A stretch of DNA of 64,000 nt. It comes from Cephalopachus bancanus (taxonomy: Eukaryota > Chordata > Mammalia > Primates > Tarsiidae). The notes beneath the pieces were generated by a model. The model was not told the origin of the DNA. It made no database searches and saw only the letters and a program-made list of their open reading frames with translations. Below are positions 61,285-64,000 of the stretch, in pieces. The stretch covers positions 682,001 through 746,000 of the forward strand of contig JAPVLO010000179.1 of NCBI GenBank assembly GCA_027257055.1. Reading direction: 5' to 3'. Both the position numbers and the translations under genes were made by a program. Position 1 is the stretch's first letter; each line of letters starts with the position of its first letter.

Positions 61285-62543
61285 CTAAACCGGAAGGAGT
61301 AAAAAGAGCTCTAAAGACTGGGTTAGTGGAGAAACCACTCGCTTTAAAAACAACTTAACAGTAAGTGAGTAAAAAGAACAATATACAACTGTTTATTTAC
61401 CAACCAATTACTAAGACATCTGACTCCAAACTCATTCAGCAGAATGGGCTGAGGAGACATTACCATGCTTTATAAGGAGAAAGCAATTGTTTTAATTACA
61501 GCAAGAAAAGAAATGTTACTCTCATTTCCTCTTTACAGTCTCCTTAACATAGATATTTGTGGCTACCCTCTGCATCAGCACTTAAACATACACACAGATC
61601 TCCCTTCTGAGCACAGAGTACAGGGATTAGGCAGTGCTGTTTCACGAAATTGATATTCTCACTCACTCACCAGTTTTGAATTACTCTGGCCTCTCTGAAT
61701 ATGAAAGATGTTGTTGATCTCTGAAAAATGCATTCTTCTTAACGTGGAGGAAAAAAACAAACCTAGGCAGTGAAGAATCTTAAACTCCATGGCCATGTGT
61801 AGGAAGTTTTAGGGGTAAGCACATTCATGTCCAGCAGACAGGACGCCTTTCTGCACTGCCTTTCCCTCACTGCCCATGTACGTGACATACCTGCATGCAT
61901 GCACACATGCCCCATTCATGATTGGAAGATGTGCTTGAAGGGGCAGCCCCCTGACAGCTTCTGACTAGTGTCTTCTCCCCTGAGCTCCCTACATTTCAGG
62001 ATTTTTTTTTTTTTTAGATGAACAGGTGATATGCACTGAAACACACTGGGCCAGACTTCTATCATCTACAAGCTAAATAGACTCTTGTTTTAACACAGCA
62101 CCTACTGTTCAAGGCTTTAATGTATGGTTTTCCACTCTGTTGAGCCTAGTTTGTGAATATGTTCTAGACACTGCAGGGTGGAAGTTAGCCAAGAAGGACT
62201 CTCCTTCCAGCCCTTATGACATATGACATGTCACCTTATAAATGCACCAGGTAGGTCTCACTTGACTTTCAAAGATGATTTCTGGGCAAAATTATGTATT
62301 GTGGGAAGGAAAGGGAGGATCTCAGAAGCGGTTTCGTTTTCTATTCTGAAACAAAGCAAAATAAATGCCATGCCTTCATCCTCCACTAATCATATGAAGT
62401 CAACTGGACCCCCAAATCTCCCCTAAAGGTAGTTTTTAAATTATTTGTGTTTACTGACCAACATGTCTCAAAATATGAAAGCATACCACCTCAAAAATTG
62501 TGCTGTAAACCCACAGGGATTCATGTTAAAAGTGCTTATAAAT

Positions 62544-62834
62544 GGCTGGGCACAGTGGCCAATGCCTGTAATCCCAGCACTTTGAAAGGCCAAGGCAAGA
62601 AGATCGCTTGAGCCCAAGAGTTCAAGACCAGCCTAAGCAACATAGCAAGACCTTGTGTTTATAAAAAAAAAAAAATCAAAAAATTAGCTGGGTGTGGTGG
62701 CACGTACCTATAGTCCCAGCTACTCAGAAGGCTGAGGCAGAAGGATTGTCTGAGCCTAGGAGTTCAAGGCCACAGTAAACCATGATCCATGACACTGCAC
62801 TCCAGCCTGGCAACAGAGACCTGACTCAAAAAAA
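62544..62834 (+). mobile_element. Alu, AluJ-like with some later bases
   Basis: Imperfect target-site duplication AAGTGC(T/C)TATAAA flanks it (near 62530 and 62836). It has AAAAAATCAAAAAATTAG and a right arm without the GC palindrome. Confidence 0.92.
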
Positions 62835-63044
62835 AAGTGCCTATAAAAATGATTTTGCACAAGAAAATAGAAATCACCAACTCACTCATTCCTACTATAT
62901 GTAAACTGGAAACAAAGGTACATCCTGTAATACCCATAAAGTCAAAGAGTTATTATTAGTATACAGAGTAATTTAACTAGAATAACAATACTGACTTCTA
63001 GTAAATGGTTAATGCATAAAATTCTCTTTTAAAAACTGTACCAG

Positions 63045-63474
<430 letters not shown>

Positions 63475-64000
63475 CTAAACTGCTACTTTTTAAATAGTAT
63501 GGAAGGAGAAATTTAAAAGATGAAAAATATGTTCATTCTTTGACACCAACTCAATTCGGTAAGACTGGCATGACGGTGGTCCAAACCAAACTCATTTTTC
63601 CTTTATCATGCTGGCTGGCCCCAAAAAGCAACAGACAAGAACAAGTCAGCCCACCGGTCAGATGAGTCACGATTCAGAGGGCCCGTGGCCTTGATTTAGT
63701 AACAGATCATGTCCTGCCATTGGCCACAGAACCCTGTGAGGCCCCAATTCTAGAGCAGCTCTCAAAGTAGTCAAAGGCTCCCCCCTCATGTGTGTCATGG
63801 GACTTCAATACAATGCTCCAAGTTTAGCCTGCATGATGTACGAAGCATTCCTCACCCCCTCAGCTCTGAGGAAACGGGGGACACTCCAGAAGCCCAGTTG
63901 CCCTAGTATTGGTCACTGCTTGGCGACTTCAGTGGTCCCTTCGCCTGCTGTCATTAGGTTCAGAGAATAGTTCCAAGAACACCCATGCTGACAGTCAGCC

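Overview
The window is nuclear DNA from a primate. It is AT-rich and intron-dominated, with about 26 Alu-type elements plus L1, L2, MIR, MaLR-type LTR and hAT remnants. The unique coding content is one gene on the minus strand, recognised as MTCL1 (microtubule crosslinking factor 1, SOGA family). Species is inferred: there are no AluS/AluY copies and no strepsirrhine-type Alu (the TCTACTATAAATAGAAA signature is absent). Many Alus belong to a derived AluJ-like lineage with unusual diagnostic bases (GGCTCAGCCTGTAATCCC head, CTCTACAATAAATC middle, GACTCCAACTC end), and the protein differs from my recollection of human MTCL1 at a number of sites. The best fit is a tarsier; this is moderately supported, not proven.

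Layout. The gene reads right to left. Six internal exons can be placed to the base, all flanked by AG/GT sites and all beginning and ending in phase 0: 21806-21747 (20 codons), 15934-14642 (431 codons, the large coiled-coil exon), 13541-13386 (52), 5269-5177 (31, or 32 with an alternative acceptor), 1806-1576 (77) and 276-85 (64). Together they encode about 675 residues of the central coiled-coil part of the protein. The 5' exons lie beyond base 64000, leaving at least 42 kb of intron (21807-64000). The C-terminal exons lie before base 1.

The most interesting gene-level feature is at 14641-14537. If the donor after the large exon is not used, the frame stays open for 34 more codons and ends in a strongly hydrophobic segment at the very C-terminus. 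This would make a short, membrane tail-anchored isoform in place of the long microtubule-binding protein. The intron concerned is only 1.1 kb, so it could serve as a composite terminal exon.

The rest is repeats and featureless intron. Points of note are an in-window series of Alus running from ordinary AluJ to the derived lineage, a three-armed Alu at 29239-29648, two target-site-flanked Alus lacking the A box, a diverged 135-bp direct-repeat pair (47708 and 48772) that I cannot assign to a known family, a solo MLT1-type LTR, and a hAT element with recognisable 8-bp target-site duplications. No tRNA, rRNA, CRISPR array or bacterial feature was seen.
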